A DNA stretch of 64,000 nt from the NCBI GenBank assembly GCA_009993885.1, contig JAACSN010000003.1, forward strand, positions 1 through 64,000, given 5' to 3'. The notes under the pieces are model-generated. The model was not told the DNA's origin and ran no database searches. It saw only the letters and a program-made list of their open reading frames with translations. The DNA comes from Alphaproteobacteria bacterium (lineage in GTDB: Bacteria; Pseudomonadota; Alphaproteobacteria; Caedimonadales; UBA9215). This document shows, one piece after another, positions 18,205 to 27,448 of the stretch; the stretch's first letter is position 1, and each line of letters begins with the position of its first letter. A program made the position numbers and the translations under genes.

Positions 18205-19101
18205 ATGCCTCTCTTATTTCATTTTCCGGGTTATGACTCCATTGCCTATCGTTTGAAAGAGCATCTTGGCGGTTGTGCCTTAGGAGAAGTGACGGTTAGA
18301 CATTTTCCCGACGGAGAATCATTTGTTCAAATTCATACGGATGTGAAGGGCAAGGATGTCATTCTTTTTTGTGGTTTGGAACAGCCGGATACAAAGGCAA
18401 TGGCTCTGCTGTTTTTTACAAAGGTTGCTAAAGAACTCGGCGCTAAAAGTGTGGGGCTTGTGGCGCCGTATTTGGGCTATATGCGTCAAGATAAGCGCTT
18501 TCATGACGGAGAAGCCGTTACCTCAAAACTGTTTGCTGCTTTTTTGTCTCACCACATTGACTGGCTTGTGACCGTTGATCCTCATCTTCATCGCCATAAA
18601 ACATTGGAGGAAATTTATACAATTCCGTCCCGGGTTTTACATGCAGCCGACACCCTTTCAGCTTGGATAAAACAGAGTGTTGCCAAGCCTTTAATTATTG
18701 GCCCCGATGAAGAAAGTGAACAATGGGTCGTTGACGTTGCACAAAAAGCGAGTGCGCCCTTTATTATTCTTATAAAAGAGCGTTATGGCGATCGTAATGT
18801 TGAGGTTTCCGTGCCGGAAATAGCGGCCTATAAAGACCATACTCCTATTCTTGTGGATGATATTATTTCAACAGCACGTACGATGATTGAAACGGTTACC
18901 CATCTTAAAAAAGCGGGGACCAAACCGCCTATTTGTATCGGGGTGCACGGTGTTTTTGCTAAAGGCGCTTACGATAGCCTTTTAAACTCCGGGGTAGAAC
19001 GAGTTGTTACCTGCAATACCATTGTCCATTCGTCAAATGCCATCGATATAGCGCCTCTTTTAGCCACGGGTATTAGGGAATTAGCTTGCTGTGCCGGATG
19101 A
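18205..19101 (+). CDS. prs: Ribose-phosphate pyrophosphokinase-like enzyme
   Basis: 298 residues, shorter than standard Prs (about 315). AGGAGGG lies 6 bp upstream and only one base separates it from the previous stop. The type I phosphoribosyl-binding loop is LVDDIISTARTM (near 217-228). DPHLHRH (125-131) corresponds to the metal/ATP-site DLHAxQ block. The flexible catalytic loop reads IKERYGDRNVEV, unlike the KRR-type loop of housekeeping Prs, so this is a divergent subclass. It should transfer pyrophosphate from ATP to a ribose phosphate. Its place behind a phosphorylase suggests it works on that product, directly or after isomerisation. It could also be the cell's only Prs; the window cannot decide. 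Confidence 0.85.
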   Translation: MPLLFHFPGYDSIAYRLKEHLGGCALGEVTVRHFPDGESFVQIHTDVKGKDVILFCGLEQPDTKAMALLFFTKVAKELGAKSVGLVAPYLGYMRQDKRFHDGEAVTSKLFAAFLSHHIDWLVTVDPHLHRHKTLEEIYTIPSRVLHAADTLSAWIKQSVAKPLIIGPDEESEQWVVDVAQKASAPFIILIKERYGDRNVEVSVPEIAAYKDHTPILVDDIISTARTMIETVTHLKKAGTKPPICIGVHGVFAKGAYDSLLNSGVERVVTCNTIVHSSNAIDIAPLLATGIRELACCAG

Positions 19102-19844
19102 TTATCGATAAGAATAATAAATTATTCCCCCATTCGGCAAAAACCATGACACCTTTTAGTTATCCTCTTAAGGATCAAAATGTAGAAATTTGTCCTCGCC
19201 GCCATAAGCAGGCTAAGCATTTAAATATGCGTTTTGATCCCTTGAGCCATAAAGTCATTTTAACTTTACCGCCTCGAGCAACACAAAAACAGGCAGTCGA
19301 TTTTCTCAAAAAAGCGGAAGGGTGGATTGAAAAGAAACTTTCAAACAAAGTGGAGGTTATCCCTTTTAAAGAGAAGAGCATTATTACGATCTTAGGAAAA
19401 CAACTTACGATTATTCACCAAAGAAATTTTATCTGCCGCACCGTTGAGATAGAGGGGGACAATCTTGTTGTTTACGGCCCGAAGGATCGTTTGAGTGATA
19501 TGGTTACTGTTTTTTTGAAACGTTATGCACAAAGAAAATTCACTGAAATTTGTGAGGGCTATGCAGAACAAATCGGGCAAGATATTAATAAAATCACCAT
19601 ACGGGAGCAAAAGTCTCGTTGGGGAAGTTGCTCGTTACAACGGAATATTTCTTTAAATTGTCGACTTCTATTTGCCCCTTACGAAGTGGCATCTTATGTT
19701 TGTGCCCATGAAACGGCTCATTTAAAGGAAATGAATCACAGCAGGGCTTTTTGGAAAATTGTAGGCACTTTAAGTCCCGCTTATAAAGAGAGTATAAAAT
19801 GGCTGAAGGACAATAGTCAGGAGCTTTTTAAATACGGTGAATAG
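19098..19844 (+). CDS. YgjP/SprT-like (DUF45) zinc-metallopeptidase-family protein
   Basis: About 248 residues from the ATG overlapping the Prs stop; an ATG at 19146 is an alternative giving 232. The zinc motif HETAHLKEMNHS (H204, E205, H208) and the preceding REQKSRWGSCS block define the DUF45/YgjP family (gluzincin fold). The usual form is HELAHL; the threonine is a mild variation and all metal ligands are present. Cellular substrates of this family are poorly known. It is the last gene of the nuclease-phosphorylase-Prs run; whether that is functional or simple co-transcription is unknown. Confidence 0.85.
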   Translation: MIIDKNNKLFPHSAKTMTPFSYPLKDQNVEICPRRHKQAKHLNMRFDPLSHKVILTLPPRATQKQAVDFLKKAEGWIEKKLSNKVEVIPFKEKSIITILGKQLTIIHQRNFICRTVEIEGDNLVVYGPKDRLSDMVTVFLKRYAQRKFTEICEGYAEQIGQDINKITIREQKSRWGSCSLQRNISLNCRLLFAPYEVASYVCAHETAHLKEMNHSRAFWKIVGTLSPAYKESIKWLKDNSQELFKYGE

Positions 19845-19883
19845 TCGTTCTACAGTCCTTTCAAAAAGATCTCGGACGAAGTT

Positions 19884-20363
19884 CTACCCTTTTTTACCGG
19901 CCTTTTCTTTTTCGCCTTCACGCTCGCGGAGCCAGTCAATAGCAAATATTTTATGCTCATCGGTGAGTTCTTCAACAAGCTTCCCCTTTAAGTCATAGCG
20001 CCCTTTTGAGGCTAGAACGCCATTCATGTAGGGATAGCTATAAACATAGTGGCTGAGGGCTTTTTTGAGCATGCGCTTTGTAACGGGCGGTTTGTCACCA
20101 AAAGCGGCAATAATGTCTTTTTCCACATGGCGTTTTAGGGGTTTGCTGCGCTCTTTAAAAAAGAGATCCGGATAGGTTTTATAAAGCCACTTTACGGTGC
20201 GACCTAACTCGGTGATGGGAGGCTTATGATTTGAAGGACGGCGTTCGGGACGCACAAAGGGTTTCCGCTCAACACTTTTTTGAGGGTTTTTCATTTTATC
20301 GAGCTCAGCTAATTTTTCCGGGCTTAAGCTCGTTTTGAGGGTAATTTTTTTACGCTCTGTCAT
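19884..20363 (-). CDS. ProQ/FinO-domain RNA chaperone
   Basis: 159 residues. A basic, Pro/Arg/Lys-rich N-terminal linker (about 1-55) leads into a ProQ/FinO domain (about 58-145). Features include LYKTYPDLFF, KPLKRHVEKDI, and RYDLKGKLVEELTDE, equivalent to the concave RNA-binding face. ProQ proteins bind structured 3' ends and small RNAs and influence mRNA stability. Here the basic tail is N-terminal, whereas E. coli ProQ has a C-terminal linker and Tudor domain. It is divergently transcribed from the GT9 gene and convergent with the metalloprotein gene. Confidence 0.85.
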   Translation of the reverse strand: MTERKKITLKTSLSPEKLAELDKMKNPQKSVERKPFVRPERRPSNHKPPITELGRTVKWLYKTYPDLFFKERSKPLKRHVEKDIIAAFGDKPPVTKRMLKKALSHYVYSYPYMNGVLASKGRYDLKGKLVEELTDEHKIFAIDWLREREGEKEKAGKKG

Positions 20364-20498
20364 AAACTTCTCTGGTTCTTTTTAATTTGGTTGCTCCTTT
20401 CTGCCACATTTAGCTCTATTTGTCCAACTTTTTTTATGGTTTTCAAATATTAAAAAAGATTTTATATTGAGTTTTTAAAGAGTCGATCCGGTATTTAT

Positions 20499-21443
20499 AT
20501 GTCTTATTCTAATATTCTTGTCTATGTTGGCGGAGAGCTTGTGGGGGACGGGCTTATTAAATTGCCTTTTGTGTATGCCCTGCGAGACGCTTATCCTCAA
20601 GCTAAGATTACTTGGTGTTATGGAGAATTTGAAAGTGTTTATAAGGGAGTTTTGGCGCCCTTAATTATGTCAAAAATCGACGATGTTGTTGCTCTAAAAG
20701 AGTTAAAAAAGCAGAATTTTGATCTTGTGATTGATACCCAAAGCGAGTGGTTTACAACCTTAAAATTGAAAAGATCTTTAAAGTACAAAGCTTTTTTTTC
20801 GCCAACTTTGCGTTATCTGTTTTCAGATTTTAAGCCCTCAAAGGGATATGATGCCCCCCGTCGCCTCATTGATAAAATGCTCGATTTTCTTCATATAATA
20901 GGCATAAAATCTCAAAATAACTATAAATTAGAGCTCGCCGCAGACTGGAGGGAAACGGCTCGCGCGTTATTGCCGGAGGGAAAACACTATATTGGTTTTG
21001 CCGTAGGGGCGGGGTATCGCTCAAAATGTTGGCCAAGGACTTCTTATCAAGCGTTGGCTAAATCCTTAGTACGGGAGGGATACCAACCGGTTGTGATTTT
21101 GGGTCCCCAAGAACAAGACTGGGTACAAGAATTTAAAGAGCACTTGCCGGAAGCTCTTTATCCCCTTCAAGATGTGAGGGTGGCAAAGCAATCGCCCCTT
21201 TTAACAATCGCTTTGGCCGAACGATTAAGAGCAGCTGTGTCCAATGATTGTGGAATAGGTCATATGTTTGCAGCGGCAGATACCCCTCTGGTAACGCTAT
21301 TTGGCCCAACGACAGCGGAGAAATTTGCGCCAAAAGTAAGCAAGGCTCGGATTCTTAGAGCTCAAGACTTTGGAGGAGAAACCATGGAGGCGATCCCCTT
21401 AGAAGCTGTTCGAAAAGCCTTAAAAGAGGTTTTATTTTCTTAA
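20499..21443 (+). CDS. Glycosyltransferase family 9 (heptosyltransferase-like)
   Basis: A 314-residue GT-B enzyme. The C-terminal donor site carries AAVSNDCGIGHMFAAADTPLVTLFGPT, the family hallmark for ADP-heptose or related sugars. The N-terminus (ILVYVGGELVGDGLIKLPF) corresponds to the glycine-rich acceptor-side loop of WaaC/WaaF/WaaQ but is divergent. Probable role is addition of a sugar to the LPS inner core at the cytoplasmic face. A second GT9 lies at 59105. The last 12 bp overlap the end of the convergent methyltransferase gene. Confidence 0.85.
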   Translation: MSYSNILVYVGGELVGDGLIKLPFVYALRDAYPQAKITWCYGEFESVYKGVLAPLIMSKIDDVVALKELKKQNFDLVIDTQSEWFTTLKLKRSLKYKAFFSPTLRYLFSDFKPSKGYDAPRRLIDKMLDFLHIIGIKSQNNYKLELAADWRETARALLPEGKHYIGFAVGAGYRSKCWPRTSYQALAKSLVREGYQPVVILGPQEQDWVQEFKEHLPEALYPLQDVRVAKQSPLLTIALAERLRAAVSNDCGIGHMFAAADTPLVTLFGPTTAEKFAPKVSKARILRAQDFGGETMEAIPLEAVRKALKEVLFS

Positions 21444-22172
21444 CAAAACAACGCGATTTCGACAAGTTCTATATAAAAACAAGGCGCCTGGAATATATTT
21501 AAAAAGAGGATAAAGTTTCCGACCTCTTCCGGGGGCATGTTTTAAGAAATCCGTTTCGCAAAAGTTTGTTTCTCTAAAGAACTGTGAGAAAATTGCTTTA
21601 AGCTCTTGTCCGGAGAGATAGTTTAAATTTTCACGGGCAAATTTGTAGTTTGATTCAACAACTTCTTGAACGGAAAGATTTTCTTGAAACTCATTGCGAA
21701 TACCGAGGGAGGCCCAAAATTTGTAATAAGACTTATGTTTTATAATGCCGCCAAGGGGAACATTTATATGAGGTTCAAGGGGCATCCATTTAGGGGGAAA
21801 GATATGGAGGGCAACACCGCCCGGTTTTAAAACCCGAGACATTTCTTTTAAGATTTTAGGGTAATCTGCAACGTGTTCAAGGACTTGCGTTGAGAAAATT
21901 AGGTCAAATAGATTATCGTTAAAAGGAAGGTTGTCTTCTGAAAAAGAAAAATGAGACAATTCTTTTTTATGACGCACTGTTAGGTAATTTTTTATATCGT
22001 AGCCAAAACAGTTTTGATAGCCCTGATCCAAGAATTCATAGGTGTGTCGTCCGGAGCCGCAACCAAAATCAAGGATATGATCTGTTTTACCGAGAGTAAT
22101 ATCATTTTCTTTGAGAATACATTGAATCAAGGTGCAAAGTTCTTGCGTCGGGTCTAATTTTATCGGGTCCAT
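21432..22172 (-). CDS. Class I SAM-dependent methyltransferase
   Basis: 246 residues with a Rossmann methyltransferase fold. Motif I is ILDFGCGSGRHTYEF near residues 28-42. Motif II/III is LIFSTQVLEHVADYPKILKE, and motif IV is LKPGGVALHIFPP, as in the Methyltransf_11 group. The C-terminal third is basic, with a hydrophobic patch (YPLFKYIPGALFLYRT), suggesting membrane or lipid/sugar substrate association. Its substrate is unknown. Proximity to the GT9 gene hints at LPS or polysaccharide modification. It runs with dut (11-bp gap) as a likely operon. Confidence 0.8.
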   Translation of the reverse strand: MDPIKLDPTQELCTLIQCILKENDITLGKTDHILDFGCGSGRHTYEFLDQGYQNCFGYDIKNYLTVRHKKELSHFSFSEDNLPFNDNLFDLIFSTQVLEHVADYPKILKEMSRVLKPGGVALHIFPPKWMPLEPHINVPLGGIIKHKSYYKFWASLGIRNEFQENLSVQEVVESNYKFARENLNYLSGQELKAIFSQFFRETNFCETDFLKHAPGRGRKLYPLFKYIPGALFLYRTCRNRVVLLRK

Positions 22173-22183
22173 AAGAACACTTT

Positions 22184-22678
22184 CTATTTTATTGACTGTT
22201 TTATTGAAAATAACCCTGTGGAACCAAACCCCTCTTTGCTACGGGTGTTTTCAAGGTCTTCTTCTTTAAACTCCGATACTTCGTGTAATTTGACCTGTGC
22301 ATAAGGGGCTATAACCATTTGGGCAACACGCATGCCCCGCTCAATAGTAGCCGTTTCTTGTCCTAAGTTAATCAGGATGACTTTGATTTCGCCTCGATAA
22401 TCGGAGTCAATGGTGCCGGGGGTGTTTAAAACCGTTAAACCTTGTTTAAAGGCTAAGCCGGAGCGAGGCCTAATTTGTGCTTCATACCCTTGGGGGATTG
22501 CCAAAGAAATACCACAGGGAATCAGGGCACGTTCCCCCGGTTTCAAGGAAACGGTCTCTGTGAGGGCTGCCATGAGATCCATGCCGGCGCTTCCTGAGGT
22601 TGCATAAAACGGTAGATCCATATCGTAACCGTGTTCTAATTTCTTGAGTCGGACAGAAGGTGAGTGCACGGAAGTCAT
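22184..22678 (-). CDS. dut: dUTP diphosphatase
   Basis: A 164-residue trimeric dUTPase hydrolysing dUTP to dUMP, keeping uracil out of DNA and supplying dTMP precursor. All five conserved motifs are seen: [18 protein letters not shown], the [10 protein letters not shown] loop with the catalytic aspartate, RVAQMVI, and the C-terminal [10 protein letters not shown] arm that closes over the site. Start at 22678 is supported by AAAAGG about 8 bp upstream. Confidence 0.97.
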   Translation of the reverse strand: MTSVHSPSVRLKKLEHGYDMDLPFYATSGSAGMDLMAALTETVSLKPGERALIPCGISLAIPQGYEAQIRPRSGLAFKQGLTVLNTPGTIDSDYRGEIKVILINLGQETATIERGMRVAQMVIAPYAQVKLHEVSEFKEEDLENTRSKEGFGSTGLFSIKQSIK

Positions 22679-22750
22679 TGCAGAAGCCTTTTTTTTTCGG
22701 TAAGTTTTGCTTATGATTAAGAACTTAAACTTAGCGCAGAATATAGAAAT

Positions 22751-24019
22751 ATGTCAACGACAACCTCTTCAAAACAAACCGTCTTAAAAGCCTATCTGGC
22801 TTGGTTTACCTGCGCCTTGTTTTTCTTTTATCAGTATATTTTGCGTGTCGCACCGGGGGTTATGATTGATGATCTTCGTTTTGATTATAATTTAACGGCC
22901 GAACAATTTTCAACTTTTGGGGCCTATTATCTTTATGCGTATTCTCTCTTTCAAATCCCTTTAGGAGCTCTCGTAGATCGTGTCGGTATCAGACGTATGG
23001 TCTTGGGGTCCATAGCTCTTTGTATGGGAGGGGCTTTTTTCTTTGCGTCAACTCGTTCTTTTTATGGCGCGCAATTTAGCCGTATTTTAATAGGTTTAGG
23101 ATCTGCGGCGGCGTTTATGAGTGCTTTGAAAATTGCAGCCGATTATTTCCCGGAGGGAAAAAGAGGGCTTCTTATGGGGGTAACTCTTTCTTTGGGAACC
23201 ATTGGCGCTTTGACAGCAGGAAAACCTTTAGTCTTATTGTTAGAGGAAATCGGGTGGAGAGATACCGTCTCTTTCACAGCGTTTTTGGGCGCGCCGTTGC
23301 TCTTGATGTCTGTTTTTTTGCTTCCGGCCCAACAAAAGAGGCTTCAAAAAAACAAAAAGGGCGAAAGCCTCTTTAAAGAACGTTTGGTGAGTATTTTAAA
23401 AAATAGAATGGTTCTGTTATATACGCTTCTCGCCATTGGTCTTTATACGCCCTTATCGGCTTTGGCCGATTTATGGGGCACGGCGTTTTTAATGCAAAAA
23501 TATGCCTTAAATCAAGGAAATGCAGCGCAAACGAGTATGATGATGTATCTTGGTATGGCTGCCGGTAGTTTCGTGTTGCCTTGGGTTTGCGAGAAATATC
23601 ACATCTTAAATCGCGGTATCCAAGTTTGCGGCTTTTCCCTTCTTGTTTTAATGACCGTTGTTTTATATGCTCCGAGCCTTGATATGCTGACAATGACCTT
23701 TTTATTATTCGGTCTTGGCTTTTTTTGTGGGGCAGAGATGATGTGTTTTACAGGCGCTGTTGCCTATGCAACGCCCTCCACATCAGGCCTGACATTGGGC
23801 GTGGTGAATACTCTTAATATGTTAGGGGGCGCTTTATTGCAGCAACTCATCGGGTTTGGCCTTGATTGGCAATGGAGCGGTACTCTAAGTGAAAAAAACA
23901 TACGCCTCTATAGCACCCAAGAGTTTGTTTTTGCCTTAAGCGCCTTGCTTGTTGTTATTTTTATCTGTTCTCTTGCCTCCTTAGGGCTTAAGAAAAGGAT
24001 TAATTCACATCTTGGGTAA
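22751..24019 (+). CDS. MFS transporter
   Basis: A 422-residue major facilitator with 12 predicted membrane segments. The loop 2-3 motif A appears as [15 protein letters not shown], the classic GxxxDRxGRR form. The first segment region ([21 protein letters not shown]) resembles a subgroup of MFS carriers common in Legionella, Coxiella and alphaproteobacterial symbionts. Substrate is not deducible; amino acids or other small metabolites are possible. No ribosome site is obvious upstream of 22751. The 3' end overlaps the convergent lipoprotein gene by 20 bp. Confidence 0.85.
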   Translation: MSTTTSSKQTVLKAYLAWFTCALFFFYQYILRVAPGVMIDDLRFDYNLTAEQFSTFGAYYLYAYSLFQIPLGALVDRVGIRRMVLGSIALCMGGAFFFASTRSFYGAQFSRILIGLGSAAAFMSALKIAADYFPEGKRGLLMGVTLSLGTIGALTAGKPLVLLLEEIGWRDTVSFTAFLGAPLLLMSVFLLPAQQKRLQKNKKGESLFKERLVSILKNRMVLLYTLLAIGLYTPLSALADLWGTAFLMQKYALNQGNAAQTSMMMYLGMAAGSFVLPWVCEKYHILNRGIQVCGFSLLVLMTVVLYAPSLDMLTMTFLLFGLGFFCGAEMMCFTGAVAYATPSTSGLTLGVVNTLNMLGGALLQQLIGFGLDWQWSGTLSEKNIRLYSTQEFVFALSALLVVIFICSLASLGLKKRINSHLG

Positions 24020-24608
24020 TTTGGTAAAGGATAGTCTCATAGGCTTTTGTTAAGCCTGCAATGAAAGAATCGAGGGAATGCTTCTTAAGAGGAGACTTGG
24101 CCGTAAAGGTCTTTTGCCAAATAACGTCCCGTCTTTTAACATCAAGAAGTTTTGCAGATAATTCTATCTCTGCGTACATTTTCTCTTTTAGAAGAGCGAC
24201 ATCAAATTTTCGAATATCTGTTTCCAGAATAACGGCGTAGTTAAAGGAATCTTCTTCAAAGCCGACGGCTTTGAATTTTTCGGACAGCATCAGAGCCTGA
24301 ACGAGGTGGCGCCGAATCATAAGGGGGAGGTGCTCTTGCCACTCAATGCCGGCGATGTAATCCGTAAGGGCAATATTCCCTCTTAAATCTCGTATGCGAA
24401 GCCGTTCGGAATTCAGCATACTTGGGGCTGTCGGTCTTGAGATTGCAACGGTTTGGAGGGTATTATTATGATCTCGAAGAGGAGAAGAGATCATAGCAGG
24501 CTCGAGCCAAAGGCGTTTGGGGGGCTCACCCGTATCCGGTAAAAGAGAAACACAAGCGCTTAGAAAAATAAGGGGTGAGAAAACTAATAGTTTGGGAAAA
24601 GAAATCAT
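24000..24608 (-). CDS. ABC-type lipid transport auxiliary lipoprotein (PqiC/DUF330-like)
   Basis: A 202-residue lipoprotein with a lipobox LSAC near residues 16-19. The remainder matches the ABC-type transport auxiliary component group: a PKRLWLEPAM-like beta start, a central AVILETDIRKFD strand and a C-terminal amphipathic helix region. In other bacteria such lipoproteins pair with MCE-protein ABC systems, anchoring them to the outer membrane. Its ATG overlaps the MlaD stop (ATGA), so it is the last gene of the operon. There is no MlaC-type soluble shuttle here, and this lipoprotein may take over that link (inference). Confidence 0.85.
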   Translation of the reverse strand: MISFPKLLVFSPLIFLSACVSLLPDTGEPPKRLWLEPAMISSPLRDHNNTLQTVAISRPTAPSMLNSERLRIRDLRGNIALTDYIAGIEWQEHLPLMIRRHLVQALMLSEKFKAVGFEEDSFNYAVILETDIRKFDVALLKEKMYAEIELSAKLLDVKRRDVIWQKTFTAKSPLKKHSLDSFIAGLTKAYETILYQITQDVN

Positions 24609-25441
24609 TGTACTTTGTATCCTTGATTAGAGTTCTTTTTTAAGAAAGAAGCCGGGCTTTTTTCAAATTCTTTGCTCAATTTATCAAAGTGATCCGATGT
24701 CTGTTTCAAGCTTTGAGACATCTTTGTAAAGGCCGGTAATCCTGTGCTGATAAAAGTCGATAGGGCTTCTTCATTTTCTGTTATGGTACGATTAAAAGAC
24801 GCAGAAGCGCTTTTAAAATCTTTCAAGCTTGATCTGAAATCTATAACAAAGTCGGCAAGGGAGCTTGTCCCTTTGGATAAATCTTCTGTGATACGGGCAA
24901 GGTTGCCTAGGGTTTTTTTAGACTCGGTAATCATTTGATCGTCAAAAAACTTTCTTAATTGTGTCGCAACGCCGGAAATATCTTCTAAAATTTTGGGGGC
25001 ATTAGAAAAGAGAGCTTCCAAATTAGAGGGTCTTGATTGGATGACGGGATGTTTCTGACTTCCTTTTGTGTTTAAAATAGGGCTCTCTTGTGTGCTGCCT
25101 TTAATTTGTACAAAAGTATACCCTGTAAGTCCTTGGGCTTCGATTGTAGCGATGCTGTTTTCACGGATGATATCGGGGCGGTCGATGTTCACAAGAACTT
25201 TTACGTTCTGAACGTTGTTTTTATAAACTCTAATTTTCTTTACTTTTCCAACGGGAATGCCTTGGTAAAGTACATCGGTATTTTCCCGCAACCCTGTAAC
25301 GGCACCCTCAAAAAAAATGTAGTAGTGATGGTGGGACTTACCGATTTCCATTTTTGAAAACCATAAAACAAAGGTTGTTCCGGCTGCAAGGAGAAGCAGA
25401 ACAAAAACACCGACAATAAAGCTGTTGGGACGCGTTTCCAT
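24605..25441 (-). CDS. MlaD/MCE-domain lipid transport protein
   Basis: 278 residues: one N-terminal membrane anchor (about 8-28), one MCE domain (about 38-115, containing VTGLRENTDVLYQGIPVGKV), then a helical C-terminal tail ending in SPASFLKKNSNQG. MCE proteins form hexameric rings that carry phospholipid between inner and outer membranes. The single-MCE layout matches MlaD and alphaproteobacterial Ttg2C-type proteins. The long helical tail could form a tunnel-like needle as in PqiB/LetB-like systems. It lies between the ATPase and lipoprotein genes. Confidence 0.9.
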   Translation of the reverse strand: METRPNSFIVGVFVLLLLAAGTTFVLWFSKMEIGKSHHHYYIFFEGAVTGLRENTDVLYQGIPVGKVKKIRVYKNNVQNVKVLVNIDRPDIIRENSIATIEAQGLTGYTFVQIKGSTQESPILNTKGSQKHPVIQSRPSNLEALFSNAPKILEDISGVATQLRKFFDDQMITESKKTLGNLARITEDLSKGTSSLADFVIDFRSSLKDFKSASASFNRTITENEEALSTFISTGLPAFTKMSQSLKQTSDHFDKLSKEFEKSPASFLKKNSNQGYKVQ

Positions 25442-25458
25442 TTTTATGTTTCCGTCTC

Positions 25459-26217
25459 TTAAGGTTTAGAGATCGATCCAAGCATCGCTTGGCTTCGAGC
25501 TCCTGCAAAGTATTCTTGTATCCAAGGGTGAGGGTTTTTACGTACCTCACTTAAGGTACCTGTAATCATTTGTTTATCTATGATAACACCAATGTGATCA
25601 CAAATAGACAAAGAACCTAAGTCATGTGTGATCATGACAACAGTTAATCCTAAATTTTTCTTTAATTTTAAGATAAGTTGATCAAATTTTTCAGCCGAAA
25701 TAGGATCCAGACCCGAAGTAGGCTCATCCAGAAAAACGAGGTCGGCATCCAAAGCTAATGCCCTTGCAAAGGCAGAACGCTTGACCATGCCCCCTGAGAG
25801 TTCTTCCGGAAGTTTTGACGCCGCAATATCCGGGAGGCCGACGATTTTCATTTTGTAATAGGCAAGTTCCGTGGCGCACTCGGGAGAAATGCCGCCTTGT
25901 TCAATCATCGGTACGCAAATATTTTGTAGAACGTTCAACGAACTAAATAAAGCGCCGCTTTGGAACAAAATCCCCATACGTTTTTTATGTTCAAAAGAAC
26001 GGGTGACAATCTCACTGTCAAGACCAAAGAGGTTGATGGTTCCGCTTTGATGGGGACGAAGGCCTAACATAGCATTCAATAAAACTGTTTTACCGCTTCC
26101 GGATCCTCCGACAATGCCAAAAATTTCTCCTTGTTTAACGATCATATTAAGGCCTTTATGAATCTCATTTCCGCCGATGCTTGTGTGAAGATTTTTGATA
26201 TCAATGATATTTGTCAT
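25459..26217 (-). CDS. Mla-type ABC transporter ATP-binding protein
   Basis: A 252-residue ABC ATPase. Walker A is GGSGSGKTVL, the Q-loop and signature (ELSGGMVKR) are normal for the MlaF/Ttg2A group, Walker B is LVFLDEPTSGLD, and the H-loop is MITHDL. It powers lipid movement through the MlaE-type permease encoded just upstream (15-bp gap). All catalytic residues are intact. Confidence 0.93.
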   Translation of the reverse strand: MTNIIDIKNLHTSIGGNEIHKGLNMIVKQGEIFGIVGGSGSGKTVLLNAMLGLRPHQSGTINLFGLDSEIVTRSFEHKKRMGILFQSGALFSSLNVLQNICVPMIEQGGISPECATELAYYKMKIVGLPDIAASKLPEELSGGMVKRSAFARALALDADLVFLDEPTSGLDPISAEKFDQLILKLKKNLGLTVVMITHDLGSLSICDHIGVIIDKQMITGTLSEVRKNPHPWIQEYFAGARSQAMLGSISKP

Positions 26218-26232
26218 TTTTTACCTGTTGCC

Positions 26233-27363
26233 TCAAATTTTTAAAATGGAAAAAACAACGGAGAAAAAGGCGTTAAGGACAATCACCATAAAAATAGATC
26301 TGACAACGGATCTTGTGGTGCGTCGCCCGACGCTCTCGGCGCCCCCTGAAACTTGCAGACCTTCATAGCAAGCGATTAAGGCTATGGTAAAAGCAAAGAC
26401 GGGTGCCTTAAAAATACCTACCCAAAATGTTGAGGGCTTAAAGGAGGATTGAAGTTGTGAAATGAATTGTGAAAACGAGAGGTCAATTAATTTCATAGAC
26501 ATAAGCGCGCCTCCGGCAAGGGCTACGAGGTCACAAAAAACGGTGAGAAGAGGCATGACAATCATTAAAGCGAGAATGCGCGGCACAACCAAAAGTTGCA
26601 TGGGTTCAAGTCCAAGAACCTTCATGGCGTCTAATTCTTGGTTGAGCTTCATAAAGCCAATTTGTGCAGTAAAAGCGCTTCCGGAGCGCCCTGCAACTAC
26701 AATGGCCGTTAATAAGATGCCCAGTTCCCGCAATACGGAAATGGCCAATAAGTTAACGGTGAAAATCTCAGCCCCAAAACGCTCCAGTTGGCTGACACCT
26801 TGATAAACAAGAACAATACCGATAAGGAGGGCAACAAGTCCAATGATGGGTATGGCTCGCACTCCTGTTTGATCCAGGTATTTTATAAAAGACTTTACTC
26901 GAAAAGAAGACGGGTGCCGTATGCAGGAGCCAATGGCAAGAATAACTTCGCCAAGAAAAGAAATAATGCGATGAAATTTACCTATAGCTGTGAGGGTTCC
27001 CTTGCCGAGAATCTCGAGGGGAGAGCCTTGCTTTTGTTCTAGGGAGAGGAGGAGAGCTTCAGGAACCTCAAAGTTTTTCAGTTCTTTAAGGAATGTTAAA
27101 TCATCAGTAGAACAATTCGTAAAAGAAATTTCCTTTTTTTTGTCTTCAAGATTACGCCATAGATGAGCCAATAACCATGCTCCGAAAGTATCAAGAGAAA
27201 GAAGTCCTTTAAAATCAAAAAGAACTTTTTTGCGATTTAGGGTGAGTATTTCTATTTGCGATTTTAAATGAGCCCAGTGCATAACCTCAAAGTTTCCGTT
27301 AAAGAAAAGTGAGACACTATCAGGCTTGGTTTCATCAAGGATAATTTCGGGAATGGTGCTCAT
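26233..27363 (-). CDS. Mla-type ABC permease with N-terminal STAS domain
   Basis: A 376-residue inner-membrane permease. The first ~100 residues form a STAS domain (VLFDFKGLLSLDTFGAWLL), equivalent to a fused MlaB, with no separate mlaB gene. The MlaE/Ttg2B permease follows, with about five or six membrane segments. It holds the family blocks VAGRSGSAFTAQIG and MKLNQELDAMKVLG, a loop that contacts the ATPase. STAS-MlaE fusions are known in alphaproteobacteria. It is the first gene of a four-gene minus-strand operon for phospholipid transport (permease, ATPase, MCE protein, lipoprotein). Confidence 0.92.
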   Translation of the reverse strand: MSTIPEIILDETKPDSVSLFFNGNFEVMHWAHLKSQIEILTLNRKKVLFDFKGLLSLDTFGAWLLAHLWRNLEDKKKEISFTNCSTDDLTFLKELKNFEVPEALLLSLEQKQGSPLEILGKGTLTAIGKFHRIISFLGEVILAIGSCIRHPSSFRVKSFIKYLDQTGVRAIPIIGLVALLIGIVLVYQGVSQLERFGAEIFTVNLLAISVLRELGILLTAIVVAGRSGSAFTAQIGFMKLNQELDAMKVLGLEPMQLLVVPRILALMIVMPLLTVFCDLVALAGGALMSMKLIDLSFSQFISQLQSSFKPSTFWVGIFKAPVFAFTIALIACYEGLQVSGGAESVGRRTTRSVVRSIFMVIVLNAFFSVVFSILKI

Positions 27364-27448
27364 TTTTTTTATTCTTAAAACCTTCTTTCAAGAATAAGTA
27401 TAGTGAAGAAAGAAGGTTCTGTAAAATAGAGCCTCTCTTAGAGAGCTT

